From Lingula anatina (taxonomy: Eukaryota; Brachiopoda; Lingulata; Lingulida; Lingulidae), in contig NW_019775410.1 in the NCBI RefSeq assembly GCF_001039355.2, forward strand, positions 335,123 through 378,575: a stretch of 43,453 nucleotides of DNA, in the 5' to 3' direction. Below are positions 23,216-35,900 of the stretch, piece by piece. Below the pieces are notes generated by a model, which was not told where the DNA came from, did not search any database, and saw nothing but the letters and a program-made list of their open reading frames with translations. How positions within the stretch are numbered: the stretch's first letter is position 1; each line of letters begins with the position of its first letter. The position numbers and the translations under genes are program-made.

Positions 23216-25700
23216 GTATAACATTTTTACCACATAGAATAGATGTAGAATAGCCTGCAGTTTAATTTTGTTGCTTCCACTTAACAGGAATGCTCCAATT
23301 ATAAGAAATATGATTATGACTTAAACAATACAGTATCTGTAAAATTCACAATTTTCCTCTATAAAAAGATTGAGTAATTACACCTCCTTTACATCATTTG
23401 GACAATCTTGAGGCTGACATTTCTAGAAAAACAAAATAAGCTAAATTTTCATTAGAAAAGTCGCTATTTTGTCAAATCTTTAAATTACACAGATTGTTAG
23501 TGGCTGTCGTAAGATATACTGTTGGCAGTATTGACCTAGAATGTTTGTGTTTTTGTGTATATATGAAATACTGAAAATAAAACGTTAGGCACTGACGTAA
23601 TAAGTGTTTTTCACATTCTATTTCTTTTGGGCATATATATATATATAATACGCTTCAGCTTTTATAATTGTGTGTTACATCATTAGAGCGAAGTTTATTC
23701 ATCGTTATCTCTCTATTCCCAACCTACGCTCGATACGGTGACCCCCGTTTTCGCCAACATATATTTATTATATAATGATATAAAATCTAGCAAATAATTT
23801 TATTCAAAAAGACTTGGTTATAAATAATCACTTTGACCATATTGTAATTTAGACTGAATAAATGCTACCATGAATTGTTAACAGTACGTTGACTTGTAAG
23901 AATTCTATTAGCTACTTTTTTTAACACAGCCAGAGCAAGATAACTATATTTCTACGGGATCAAATCTGAATCGCCATATACACCTAACTTTGGCGGGAAA
24001 CGATGAACCCCTAGGTACGCAACATTTTCCTATTCCTCATTTCACGGAATTTACCCAAAGTGTGACCGTTTCTCTAGTATTGGAGCTGCACAACTACGTA
24101 CTGAACAACTTCTGATAAGTGAAATCTCATCTGACCAACCTTTGCTTTCAATATGTTTAAACCAAATGTAAGAGCTCTTGTGACAGACTGAGAGAAATTT
24201 TGAAGTGTCGTGAAAATCATACCCAAGATATTTATATTTGTCTACCCATTCTATTCGGTGTCTCCAAAATATATATACTATGTATGCCGTGCATTCTTAA
24301 TGTTAATGTCTTTAATGTAGACATTTTGATTTTTTTTTTTTTTTGTTTTTTTTTCTCTTTTGTAATTTTAAATTAACATTCGCCCTTCATGACACCATTG
24401 GTCCATTAAGTATACGAATATATCAATTGTATCACGGTCAGTTTCCGATAAAATCAAAATAAGCAACGATCGCATTCTCTCCTTATGCCATTAAAATTAC
24501 CTATTGGTTTCTTTAACGAATACTCATTTTAGAAGAATAATAGAAAATATTCGCTTTGGATAAACGATAAGTTCTTGTGAGAGAGAGATAAATTTGGCAA
24601 TTTTCATACCAGTTTGATAAGAGAAACTCGTGGATCTGAGCAGAGATGAAGAGGATTAATCGAGTATTTTGAGGCAGTTCCCACATCCATTCCAATCGAC
24701 TGTCACCCAGTCGACCTGTAAACCCGCGAATAATGTTAGCTGCTTTACTAGAAATTAAGTACGTAAAATACATCAAAATACCCCGGCAGTTAACATAACA
24801 TCACTTCAGTTAGGGACTAAATCACGAAATGTGATTTACGAAAATTGTTATTGCACAATTCCTAAAGAGCACGTTGTGTTGAACTAACTCATCAATGCAT
24901 GGTAGATTTATACATTAATAATGGTGGACATATTCATTTCACAAACAATTTTTCTGACTTGTCTAGTATTATGTCAATATTTAAACTTACCCGTCAATTC
25001 TCCCCTTCCGTACAAAAATTATAAATTCCCGAACTTCTGACCAGCCTTGGGGTAAAAAGAAAAAGGAAACGACTGTTTACAAAAAGTGGTTTGTTTAATG
25101 TTTTCTACGATTGTCTGTCGTCTAATAAAACCAAAATTATTGCGATGATGTTTAATAAATATATACCAACATTGATGACTCCGAGAAGCTGAATCACGAA
25201 TTATATTTCAAATCGACTAAACTTAAAAGAAAGACACTAATATTCCACCGACTGATCCTTCTGTGATTGTCCGAATAAGTATCTAGTAAACTCGATATAC
25301 TTGATGATTGATTACAAAGGAAAATGCAAAACTGCCGTGAAATTATCATTTTACGTACTGTCTTGCAATAAGTCCCTGTGAATGCGTGGAAAATATTTTT
25401 CAAAGTTACGTATTGGTGTATGAGCCTGGGTTTGATGGGGGGGGGGGGGGGGGTAGGCTCCTCCTCCTTCATTTCAACCACGTCAGTCAGAAGACAGGAA
25501 GCATAGTCATGGTGTTAAATCAAGAGGTGCAAGACAATACAAAGTTCAGTCTTTCTTTGTATATTACCAACGTTTGGCCCTTCTAATGTTGAACAAACTG
25601 TATACATTTCACATCCTTTCTTATATAACAACCGTCTAAACCCATCCGTTGTCTCAATATCCTGTATCGGAGACAAACGTCTCATGTACTTACCCCCATA
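23216..25700. other. Intergenic region, no gene recognised
   Basis: The segment is AT-rich with short (AT)n near 23635 and homopolymer T runs near 24330. Near 23388-23425 lies a partial copy of the end of the zinc-finger gene's last exon. I see no convincing exon chain on either strand. Confidence 0.5.
25438..25453. repeat. Poly(G) homopolymer
   Basis: A run of more than a dozen G lies in otherwise AT-rich DNA. On the reverse strand it gives a false proline run. Confidence 0.7.
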
Positions 25701-25708
25701 CATTTCAG

Positions 25709-26540
25709 GCTAACCACACTCCTGCACTTGTCATGTTGGACCAGGACTTCAATGACTGTCACACTGACCAGGAAGGGTTGGACTGAGAATAATTATATGC
25801 AAAACATGACCAACTGATCATGATGAGTGGTGATCAAGTAGGACCAAAGTGAATGTTACGAAGAAAGGTCTAGAGTGTGGCATGGCTGCCATTCCTTTGA
25901 ACGCTGCACTTATGTTGCCAAGGAGCATTATCAAAACCAGCAGCAGATGTTGTAAGTGATGTGTTTGACATGAGGAATACGCTGTCAGTTTCAGTTATCA
26001 CGTGGTGCAAAATAAGTCTACTAAAGGTATATCTAAGACTTTCAGCAAAATCACGTGAAATCCCAGAGACAGATTTTATTTGTAAAAATTGTTTATTTTA
26101 AGTTTTAAAGTCGCCACCTTTGTCTTCCAGAATTTCTTTTGAAATTTGGTCTTCGTTCAAACATATGTTTAGTGTTTGTGTCTATCACATCACAATTATG
26201 ATAGTTTTGTTGTCTTCTGAAGATTCTGTTTTATAGCAGATATGATTGTTGGTTTACGCGTACGTAGTTTGCCACTTAAAATACAATTATCTTTTTCTAA
26301 GTGCACATTTCATGTTTACTTTCAGATACCGACTATTCCGCCGCCAGGAGGAGGGGCGTTTGTGTCGCCCTGTGCAAATAGTATCTAGCTCGCAGAAGTT
26401 CGTTCATAAGGCTGTTTACAAGATTGATACTTTATATTGAGTATATTTCATCGAGTATATTTTTTGTCGTTGGATTTTAAATTCTATTTATGTACTTGTA
26501 TAAATTTGAGAGAATAAAACATGAAAAAGCACAGAGCCAA
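25709..26540 (+). other. Possible two-exon transcript of unknown nature
   Basis: A higher-GC segment 25709-25951 starts after a good acceptor (ccatacatttcag) and ends at a strong donor (tt|gtaagtga). A second starts after tttactttcag at 26326 and is followed by AATAAA at 26514-26519. Across the junction one frame stays open, including CHSFERCTYVAKEHYQNQQQ before it and LFRRQEEGRLCRPVQI after it, to a TGA at 26438-26440. It is closed upstream by a TAG within exon A. I recognise no domain. It could be a small-protein gene, the 3' end of a larger gene, or a non-coding RNA. Confidence 0.3.
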
Positions 26541-26549
26541 ATTTGTCAA

Positions 26550-27255
26550 AAAAAAATGTATCGCACGTCCCTTTTATAAGAAACTAGCCCACAAGCTAGT
26601 TGTGAACTGTATTAGTGACATGAAGTAATTTGCATTTTCCTTTCATGCTCGCTCTGCCTATCTGAGATCGGTGCCGAGGTATCGATTGCTAAAGCTGAAA
26701 GTAACTAAAACACTAATGTGAGATATGCATTTTAAATTTTCGAAATCGTTCACACCACTGAATGTGGACAAAACGTTATCAATGAATGTTACGATCAATA
26801 CGTAACTGGTCAAAAAACAAAAAAAAGTCACCCATGACAAAATGTTGCAAAGTATAATATTGTGAATGATATTTTGTCAGCCTTTTCCCAACAAATTGAA
26901 TTTTCCTCGAAAAATTAACAACTAATTTTTCCTACTCACGAATCTTCTGGTTCGGATCATTCAACTGCAGTATTCTCTTAGTACTGATCATAAACCGAAA
27001 GTATTGGTCGTTTGAGCAGCGTAATTCAAACTTGGACATTTTGAGGACTTTTCTTTGTAACGGCTTGGTTTAAAAGTACCATGTGCATATGGGAATCGTT
27101 GCTGATGTAGATTAAAAATATAATTGTCAGTTTTTGATTTCTTTGTGAATATAATATCTCTATGCTGCGATTGTTTGACACCATTCACGCAACAATAAAC
27201 GTATATCTGCTTTATTATAAAAATGCACTGCATGATTTTCAAAGAGGAGTATAAA
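26550..27255. other. No gene recognised
   Basis: This is AT-rich sequence with no ORF that has supporting splice sites or recognisable motifs. Confidence 0.5.
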
Positions 27256-27259
27256 CTTT

Positions 27260-27650
27260 TCAGTTCGATACAAACCCCTGACCCCCTGCTTGTGAGCATA
27301 CAATCATATCAACCGAGCCGCCGACTCAGCTTTCAGTAAGGTCGTTCAAGGGATCCTCTTCTATTAGTTTAAATGACTTCTTTTGATCTTTTTCTGCAAA
27401 ATTTCGGCAATTTGTTGGGACCCAGAAATGTCAGGAAACGAACCCGCGACTTGCTGACTCCGAGACAAGCGCGCTACCTATTCCCTTACGAGTGCCCCTT
27501 GGGTGGGCTTTCTTCTTTTAGTAATCCAAGAAATAATTTTAAAAGACCCCCTCCCCCTGCGAGAGAATTGAATATTCTTTTAAGTGCCCGAATCAGAAAC
27601 AGAACCCCAGCCTCGAGTTACCTATACTGTGCACTGCAACCGTTACAGAA
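27260..27650 (-). repeat. Three tRNA-like (SINE-like) units
   Basis: On the minus strand three units carry an RNA polymerase III B-box-like motif at about 27266-27278 (GGTTTGTATCG), 27434-27446 (GGTTCGTTTCC) and 27596-27608 (GGTTCTGTTTC), spaced 162-168 bases. Unit 1 has an A-box-like GGCTCGGTTGATA upstream and unit 2 has GGTAGCGCGCTTG. The units do not fold as obvious functional tRNAs, so tRNA-derived SINE relics are the better reading. Confidence 0.4.
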
Positions 27651-27719
27651 AACGCAAGGACATTTTGATATATTTGGAATAGGAAAAGCTTTTATTATTA
27701 AGACCAAAAATTGATTTCC

Positions 27720-30700
27720 ATTGCTGCAACTAATTCATTTTCAAAGCTTCTACACGTAAAAAGACTTCAAAGTCTTAAAATTACTAAAATTTTAAGTTCA
27801 AGTTTGTAAGAGAAAAATAATTAAGTTCTGCAGTGTGATTCACATAAAGGCTAAACAGGTACAATATGAGTTGACAAATAAACTTTCAAAATTTACTGGT
27901 TTTAGTATTTGATCTACCTAATAGTATATTATAAAAAGCAAAATGTTTACAATCTCTTAATTTAAAGTACAATTACATCCCTCCCAAAAATATACAATAA
28001 TAATAAAAATGCCAAAAGGTAAGACAAAAAGAGACCCGCTTAGGACTCAAGCAATTAAGTCTCAAAATGTCCAAAATCTCAAGATGTCACCCCTTAAAAA
28101 TATCCGCAAGTGTTTTTTAATCTCTTTATCTCTTTATAAACATAAGGTGCTATAAAATATTTCAACAATTAATCTTTTCAAAATAAAGGAGCAAGCTTTT
28201 TGTTTTACCAAAAAGTGTCATTGGTCGTTTGTGAATAATTTTTAACATTAAGCCAGCAATTGACATAATCGAACGAATTTTAAACAGTACATCAAAACGC
28301 TGAATATGAATAAAATTCCTCTTCTTAAATGATATCAAAAAATGGAAGCATATTATTACATCTTTACTTTGTTTTCTTAAAGTTTATTGCCAATCCCTCA
28401 CTAATTATTAGCATGCCAGTTGTAACAGGTAAGGTATTAAACGGTCATTCCACAGTACTTTCCCCTTTTTGGAAACTTTGTACTTAAAATTGTTGCTGCC
28501 TCTACCATTTCTATCTATAGAGTTTAAAACGGTTAACAACACGAGCATCTGCATGTTATTTTCATAGGACGTCAAGAGAAGGATTGAGTAATGGAGGAAA
28601 CAACCAGTTACGTGAGGAATATTTACTAGAATGTCCAATGTCAGTTTTAAGCATGCACGCGTCAAAATACCTGCAAATGGATTATAAATATAACAATGGC
28701 TAACATTTTAATGCATTTGAAATCTTAAACTGAATCCTCTGAAACTAAAATACCCGTATACTTAGTTTCAAGGGTGCCTAAAATCCACATCTTTTCACTA
28801 AGCACTGAAGAAGGGACATCTCTTTCTAGAGCGTAGGTTGACTGAGATGCGTGGGGGAGAAGGGAGAGCATGAAGTTGGCGTCTTTTTGTATTCAAAACT
28901 AACCATTGCCTGGCAGTTGGAACATCATTTAAACTTTAATGAATTAAGTAAACAGTGAGCGCATTTGTGTTCAACCTATTTCAAAATATATCAGAAGAAA
29001 AAAAGCCCAGACCCTCACCCACCCAAAATGGAATACGGTCTGTTTTTATCAGAACAGTTTTTGTAGTATTTGAAGCACACGAACAATATGTGGGGCCTCG
29101 ATTTGAAACCTGTCAGCTTTTGTGTTTTTAATCTCCAAATACTTTAAAAAATCAATAAAGCTAATAAATTGGCCCTCGATAAGAACTTATTACATCGTAT
29201 CTTTTAAATTAATTATTATTTAAGATAATTATAAAAAAAAGAATCGCATTTCAATGTACTCCATGCTATGGTCTATATTTAAAAATAGCAATTTTTACGA
29301 GATTACAAATTCCACCGTATTGTTTGGTTCCATTGCCTCGCTTTCAAAAATTAGAACAGGCGCTCCAAAATCGTAAGACGAAGTTAAAAACTTTATATTG
29401 GCCGAGTTCGCCCCACGATAAGAAAATCCTTACAGCATTATCTGCAATTAACCTTCCTACGATTTTTAATGTATTTTGCAACTTCATTTTCAATCTGGCC
29501 CATAAAGAATTTTATTAATCAAGAGTGGGGGAGGGGTGAATAATCCCCATTGGGGCCACATATAACACTATAAATACAATGGGAATCCCCTTAAAATGAA
29601 GGTAAAATAAATGTTATTCTAAGGAATTCCGACGGATTTACTTTTTACAACATAAAATCAATAGAACATTTCTAATATAAATTTTCAAAAAGACACCAGA
29701 GAGGAAATGAAATAAAATCAACCAGACGGTAAACACCGACAGGCTTTGTCAATTTCACCAACTTGTTTATTTCAAACAGCGCACTTTCCGCGCATGAGCA
29801 GTTGTTTGAAGCCTGTGCTAGTATTTGACAAACCAGACCATACTACGGTGCCTTCTGGAGGGAAAAAAATTGGTCGCCTCTAATGAAACTTATCATATGT
29901 TTTAGAATATAATTTTAGATCAAAATCTTTTCAGGGATGTTTCAACGATTTTTTTTTTTCAAATTGAAAAATTAACTTTGATACACGCACTTTTCACTCA
30001 TAGTGATATCAGAGTTGGTTTAGGGTGGTTATATTTGTTGGTCATGCATTTTATACAGAGTTACGGGCTTTTAAACAGATTATCAAATGATGAGATAAAG
30101 TCATGAATCTGACAAAAAGAGAATCTACAGTTAGTTATCTTTAATTTATGTGTACTCTAATTAATTAAAATTTAATAGCAAACTAACTTAAAATGTTAGT
30201 TATATAGCAAGAATCTTGAATTATTTAAAAAGATTCCAACTCTGCGATTTGTTTAATTCCCTCACACAACATAAGGACACTACAGACAACATGAATATCT
30301 GTGTGATATGTATAATTTATGGAATCCCAGAAGGGCCAAGTGAAATTGAAAAAAAAAAAATATTACCTTTTTGAAACATTAAGACTACGACTGCCAAGTT
30401 GTACCTTAATGTGAGAGCTGTAGGCTGAATTACGCCCAGGATTTACACATATATTATGGTTATATTACAATATTTTTGTAAGTCATAGGATTGCGTTGCA
30501 TCCACTATAATCATAGCTACCGGTATAATGTAGCAGACTTGTGTGTTACAGCTACAGAAAGAGTGGGGTGTTCATCAAACTTGATGTCTTGAAAATTAGA
30601 GTTATCTTGGCCTATAATAATCTACAGAAATAATATACAGAAACGAATGAAAAAAAACGTTGATCACTGTCAATCTTTGATAAAATTTGGTGAGCTACAT

Positions 30701-31980
30701 GTACATGTCGGTCAAAACTTACATGTAGTATTGTGACGGAAGGCTCAAAGATTGGCTCAGTATCCACTTGTTCTCGCAATTTCAAATAAAACTAGTATGC
30801 GCACAGAGTCTCCATTAACTTGAAATCACTTGCAATTGGACATTTTGAGGAATATAAATATACCAGCAGACCCGTGGTATGCTGAAACAATATAACCCAG
30901 GAGTCTCTTTTGTGAAGTTGCGCAGTCTGGCTCACAACAAAATTATCTAACATTGCAAAACCCATGTTGGACACTTCGTACGTATTTCCCGTTGTTTTTC
31001 CAATGCTAAATTTATTTCATGAGATCAAGTGTACATTTCATGTAGGAACTCTTTTCTGTCACACAAGCACAGTTTTTGGCATTAAAGATGCATACAAAGT
31101 CAATTTTTTGTCACAAAAACCAACCAAATGCCAGCATATAGTTTCAAGTAGTATAACTAAGATAATTACCAAAAGGCATTGTTTAATTTTACCCGAAAAT
31201 GATGTTTGAACGGATTTTTCTGCTGGCATTCTAAGCTGTATGTCAATGGGACAGGAAAGTAGGTCACGAAAGTAGGTTAAATTTACAACCAGAAATTAAA
31301 AAAAAGGAGCACTCTAAAGGTCTTTTATGGCTGATCGAGTGATCTATTCAGTTTATCCCTTGGCATGTCGAATTTATTTGAGTCATATAAGAATCTAGTA
31401 GAAGTGGTTTACATGTGTTACTGGGAATCCAGCCTCCACCGATGCTCGGTTTGTATGTACCTTTAAAACTCCATATAATGATCGTTGTGAAAACGAAAAT
31501 GGAGCGACATGACAATTGCGTTTTTGTCCGGTCCCTTTCGAAAGAGCTCAGAAAGAAAATCATTTTTCGGGTCAACTGTCACTTACTTTATACCAGGTTG
31601 CTTCCGACTAAATTGTGTCGCTTTTGATTTATATTTCCACCAAAACAAATTTTACGACAGCAAAATGTTTGTATTATTTTCGAAACGAGCAAATTCTTTT
31701 ACAGTATTGTTAAACACTAAACAAACCCAGTATGTCACAGTTCACTAGGAAAGTAAGATTTTGGATGGTACGGTACATGTTTACATAAGTCGGCGAAAAT
31801 TAAAATATGCACATAATTGCCTTATTTGTTTTTATGCCGTCATGTTCATTGCAACTGTTTTGGAATTTTACGCCGTGCATACCATTTTTAAATGATAAGA
31901 AGATTATCGTGAAGAATGAAATGTGGATTTTCCTGAGTCTCTTAGTAAAAAATGTATATCAGAGTAATTTTTGTTGGCTT
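27720..31980. other. Intergenic region, no gene recognised
   Basis: The region is AT-rich with many short frames and no convincing exon pairs. Small inverted motifs such as CTACATGTACATGT...ACATGTAG (30695-30727) are present. Nothing here supports a gene. Confidence 0.5.
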
Positions 31981-31985
31981 TTAGG

Positions 31986-32110
31986 ATTGAAATCAGTTCT
32001 TATAATAAGCCCGGGTTGACTAAACGTAGCACTATTTTTTCGGGACTCCAGCCATATTCAAAGCTTTTGATTAAAATCAGTTCTTATAATAAGTCAGGGT
32101 TGACTCGGAA
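31986..32110. repeat. Short direct repeat pair
   Basis: AAATCAGTTCTTATAATAAG followed by C/T-CGGGTTGACT occurs twice, about 82 bases apart (near 31991 and 32074). A weaker relative of the flanking CAAAGCTTTTGAT segment lies near 33220. Confidence 0.55.
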
Positions 32111-32237
32111 ACTATGCAGTGCTCGCAGGCGCCCGACGTGGGGCAGTTTTGCGCGACACAGATACATTGTAAATGGGTAATTCATAAATTTTTGAAGATG
32201 GTTAGCAAAATCTTTTTAACATGAAATTAGTACTGTA

Positions 32238-32239
<2 letters not shown>

Positions 32240-32271
<32 letters not shown>
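32240..32271. repeat. (GT)n microsatellite
   Basis: About 16 GT units lie downstream of the minus-strand PAN gene. Confidence 0.9.
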
Positions 32272-32273
<2 letters not shown>

Positions 32274-32371
32274 TTCACGTGGCTGAATTTAATGCCCTAC
32301 AGCTGCGATCATTTTAACGATACAAGAATTTAAATCCAAAATGGGTACTGCGCGAGTGTCCAGGTGTCCAG

Positions 32372-32518
32372 GGCCCCGTATCTCGAAAGCATCGCGTATT
32401 GCGAATAGCTATATCAAATAGAGGCTACAATGTATTATATGGGACGAGTATGGGCGAGTTATGGAATCGAGACTCTTGCGCACGGTCGCAATGCGCGATG
32501 CTTTCGAGATACGGGGCC
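32372..32518. mobile_element. 147-bp palindromic MITE
   Basis: The ends are GGCCCCGTATCTCGAAAGCA and its reverse complement, with pairing over about 35 bp (GCG[TC]ATTGCGA). The target duplication is not clear. It lies downstream of the PAN gene, near the possible polyadenylation signal. Confidence 0.6.
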
Positions 32519-32631
32519 AGAGTAACTACTAATACATCGTGCGTGAGGCGCTTGTATTACATTCTACAAATGGCTGCCTATGTGTTATCATATACGGTTA
32601 TGTATTTTCTTGATGTGTGACAAATTTCACA

Positions 32632-32637
32632 TTTATT
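32632..32637 (-). terminator. Possible polyadenylation signal of the PAN gene
   Basis: TTTATT on the plus strand reads AATAAA on the minus strand, 272 bases after the stop codon. It is the nearest clear hexamer, but nothing else confirms its use. Confidence 0.4.
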
Positions 32638-32908
32638 TAGCAACCCACTTCTAAGCAAGAATAGAAAAAGTGTCAAAATTGTTCCAAAATGGGTCCCGCT
32701 ACTTTTTATATTTGTCTTTCCTCCTATGTATAAAAAAAGCAACATTCTTTGTGGCATATTCTATATTTTCACTAAAATTATACTGTATCCGGTCCACTTC
32801 AAGCAGTCCGTTGCATCTAACTAACGAAAAAAGTGGTAACAAAACGTGAGACGTTCACAGCATATATTGTGGTCCCCTGAAGATTGAACAACAAATCTCG
32901 CGTGAACT

Positions 32909-35900
32909 CTAGAGAACACATTCGAGGGGGCCGACAGTGAAATGGATTTCCTCACCGGAACTTCCGGTATCTCCTCCGTGAAGCTGAGACACGGGCAGCT
33001 TGGATGTGTCGGTGACGTAGCCCTCGTCCTCTCTCCAGTTGCCGTCGTTAGTGTTACAGTTGCAAAGCCCCAGATCTATAAAGAAACATCTATATTACTC
33101 TGTCATCTGCCGTGCATGCTTTGATGGCCCTGTTTATATATAAATTAAAGCTATATTCTTTCTTACCAAATTTCAGAGCGCTGTGTTAATTAATACTTTA
33201 GATTCCAGCCAACATCAAAGCTTTTGATGAAGCATTAAGTTTTGTTCCTGTTGTATAAGACTGGGTTCCCATACTTAGATCGAACTAACAGGATCGATCT
33301 ATCTCCAAGGGGTTTTTCCCTAAATTGGTATCAGCTTAAGCTGCTTAAATGTCTGGCGCTCCTACTGAAGCTGCTAAACGATAATTAATTACCCTCTAGA
33401 AGCTTTAGTAGGCGCGACAGACATCTAAGCCGCTTAAGTTGATTGCAATTTAGCGAGAATCACCATGGAGATAGATCAATCCACAGTTAGTACGATAGGG
33501 ACTGGGAATGATCCCTAATTGATTTGCACTTAAGTCCCCCTGACCGCTGTAGGGACCCTGGTGACTAGAAATACCATGTAATCCTACAGGAAATGATAAG
33601 TTGGAAGTGCGACGAACAACAACACAGTAAAAGGCCACAAAACGGATACTTTGTCACAGGCCCGTAGTGACCAAGGGAGGGGGATTCTTTTTCTGACAAA
33701 GTGGACCTCTTACTTAAACTCTCGTATACCTACCGGTAGATCGACTATTTTTCCAGAAAAAGGGCGGTCCCGGATCTTATAAAAATATCTGCTCATCACA
33801 ATTCTAGGTGGCATATTAAGGGAAAAAATACTTGTAAAAAGCGAGTAAGCGAGATGCTGCTATTAACACTCCAGACAGTTTGAACCAAACTACTATCATG
33901 GCCAAAATTGGTACTATGTCCAAGCTACTATAAAGCCCTTGCCCGTGACGTCATAAATAGCTGCTCTGCCTGGTTGACAGGCAAGAAGAGCCCATGTGTC
34001 AGGAATAGCATACTGGTAGGCTAACCATTTTTAATATGACGTAGGATGTGCAGCATTGATCATTGACACTATCAGGACTTCAACGTTGACAGAAGAGATG
34101 TTTTGCACCTCTACATGTATTACATTATCATTCAGAGAGGAAAACAAAAGAGGAAATCAACGACAGAATAGGGCGATAAAAGAACGTAGTTATTCTTACG
34201 GCTCATTAATACCTATGCGAAAGTCCTGTACTCTCGTTAATCTGCCGAACACACTGAAAGTAATTAATGTGTGGGTTTCACAGTACAGGTACAATAACAA
34301 TAATTTTCCAAAATGGGTCCCGCGACTTTTTATATTTGTATTTCCTCCTATGTATAAAAAAGCAACATTCTGCAAAAAAAAAAAAAAAAATTGCGGTTCC
34401 CAGCGCTTAATTGGCTATCATACGGACTTGACATTTAATATGGAATATTTTTTCCGAGATACTTTCGTCAGTTTTTTCCTATTTTGCTGACTGATAAATG
34501 AAAATAAGGATTAAAATAGTGTTTTAATACTTTTAAATTATATCTTTGATGTCATGGTGACATCAGTTCATTGATTGGAAACGACAGTGAAGCAAACAGA
34601 AATACATTGCCTATTCTATGTCATACGACATCCATTAAAAGAGATATTTTGGATCTCCATATTTTCCAAATGATCGTCTGTAAAAGAGTTACACGCTCCA
34701 CAAAAGACCCCCATGTCAGTTTTTAGTCACAGTAAGGGTCGCTGTTACACCTGGCCTCTTCTGACCGTTACCAGCGCTCTCAAGCGGCAAGGCATTCCTT
34801 GGGGTAGGTTTTTAGGGTTCAGTCTGGAATAATATTCCAGTCGTCGGTCAAAAATTGTCCAATTTGGTCCAGTTTTGTTGTAGGGCATGTAGGCAGTTGA
34901 TTCGGCGAGTAATGGCCTACCCACATATTGTCTATGTGGTTCAAATGTGGTGATTTTGATGACCAGCGTAGCTGCTCATTCCCTTGGTTCCCTTCCTTTA
35001 TTTGATCTGGTTCAGGTTTTCGTCGTTGACTACCATTGGTGTTTTGGCACCAATGTGTTATCCACTCCAAATACTGACGCTGTCAATGACCCTTGTCACT
35101 TTAGACCCGGCACATGCTTCGTCGTAGGCCCTTTCTGGATGTCTGTAAACTGTGTTTTGTCTAATTGGGCGGTACAGGTGAAATCTGACCTCAATAAAGA
35201 AAGCCACGCGGTTTCAGTGTTCTACCCAGAAACGGCCATGGCCCCCAATTCAGTAGATAAACAGACCACGATGTTTTGCTGTTTACAGTGGGTGCCTCGG
35301 AGGTCGTTTGGCATTCTAACCTGCTAAAACCAGTTTGGTGTGTTCGCTAAGGCCATTCTGCCACAGATTAACAAATTTGTAATGCACTACTTAGCTCATT
35401 TTACGCACTGCAAAACTGACCGCTTGCATGCAAAATTTCAAATTCTTCTATGCAGTAGTTGCCGACATATGGATACTTTTTTGACAGAACCAAGCTTATC
35501 CTAAGCCAAGCTTTGACCAGCCCAAAGGGACACTACCCAATTAAATCACTGCATATTACATAATGTAGCTGCGCTACATACATGAAAGTCAGTTAATTGG
35601 TAGCGACACACCTGACTACACACTTCTCCATTAACATATCTTATATGGGATCGGAGTTTTTTGAAAAAAGAACGCATTTTTACCTAGGCATACCTTCAAA
35701 ACTGAAATATTCCATATTAAATGTCAAGTCTGTAGTATCTAAATCGTAATTTGAACTTAGAAACGAACCACTGTTTAAGTTGCTGCATAAAGTCGTCTTT
35801 TGGGTAAACCTTTTAACTCTCTTATCTACATGTACAGTTTCATCAAGCACCAGAGATAGGCGGTACAGCTAGACTCTGAGGTAATATTCGGCTATAGCCC

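Noticed and set aside
27373-27714. 113-codon plus-strand frame
   Set aside because: It is explained by tRNA-like repeat units on the opposite strand and has no recognisable domain.
34056-34490. 144-codon plus-strand frame
   Set aside because: It runs through a dispersed repeat, a poly(A) stretch read as lysines and an inverted repeat; there is no domain or splice support.
34947-35327. 126-codon plus-strand frame
   Set aside because: It is the antisense shadow of the Tc1 transposase relic.
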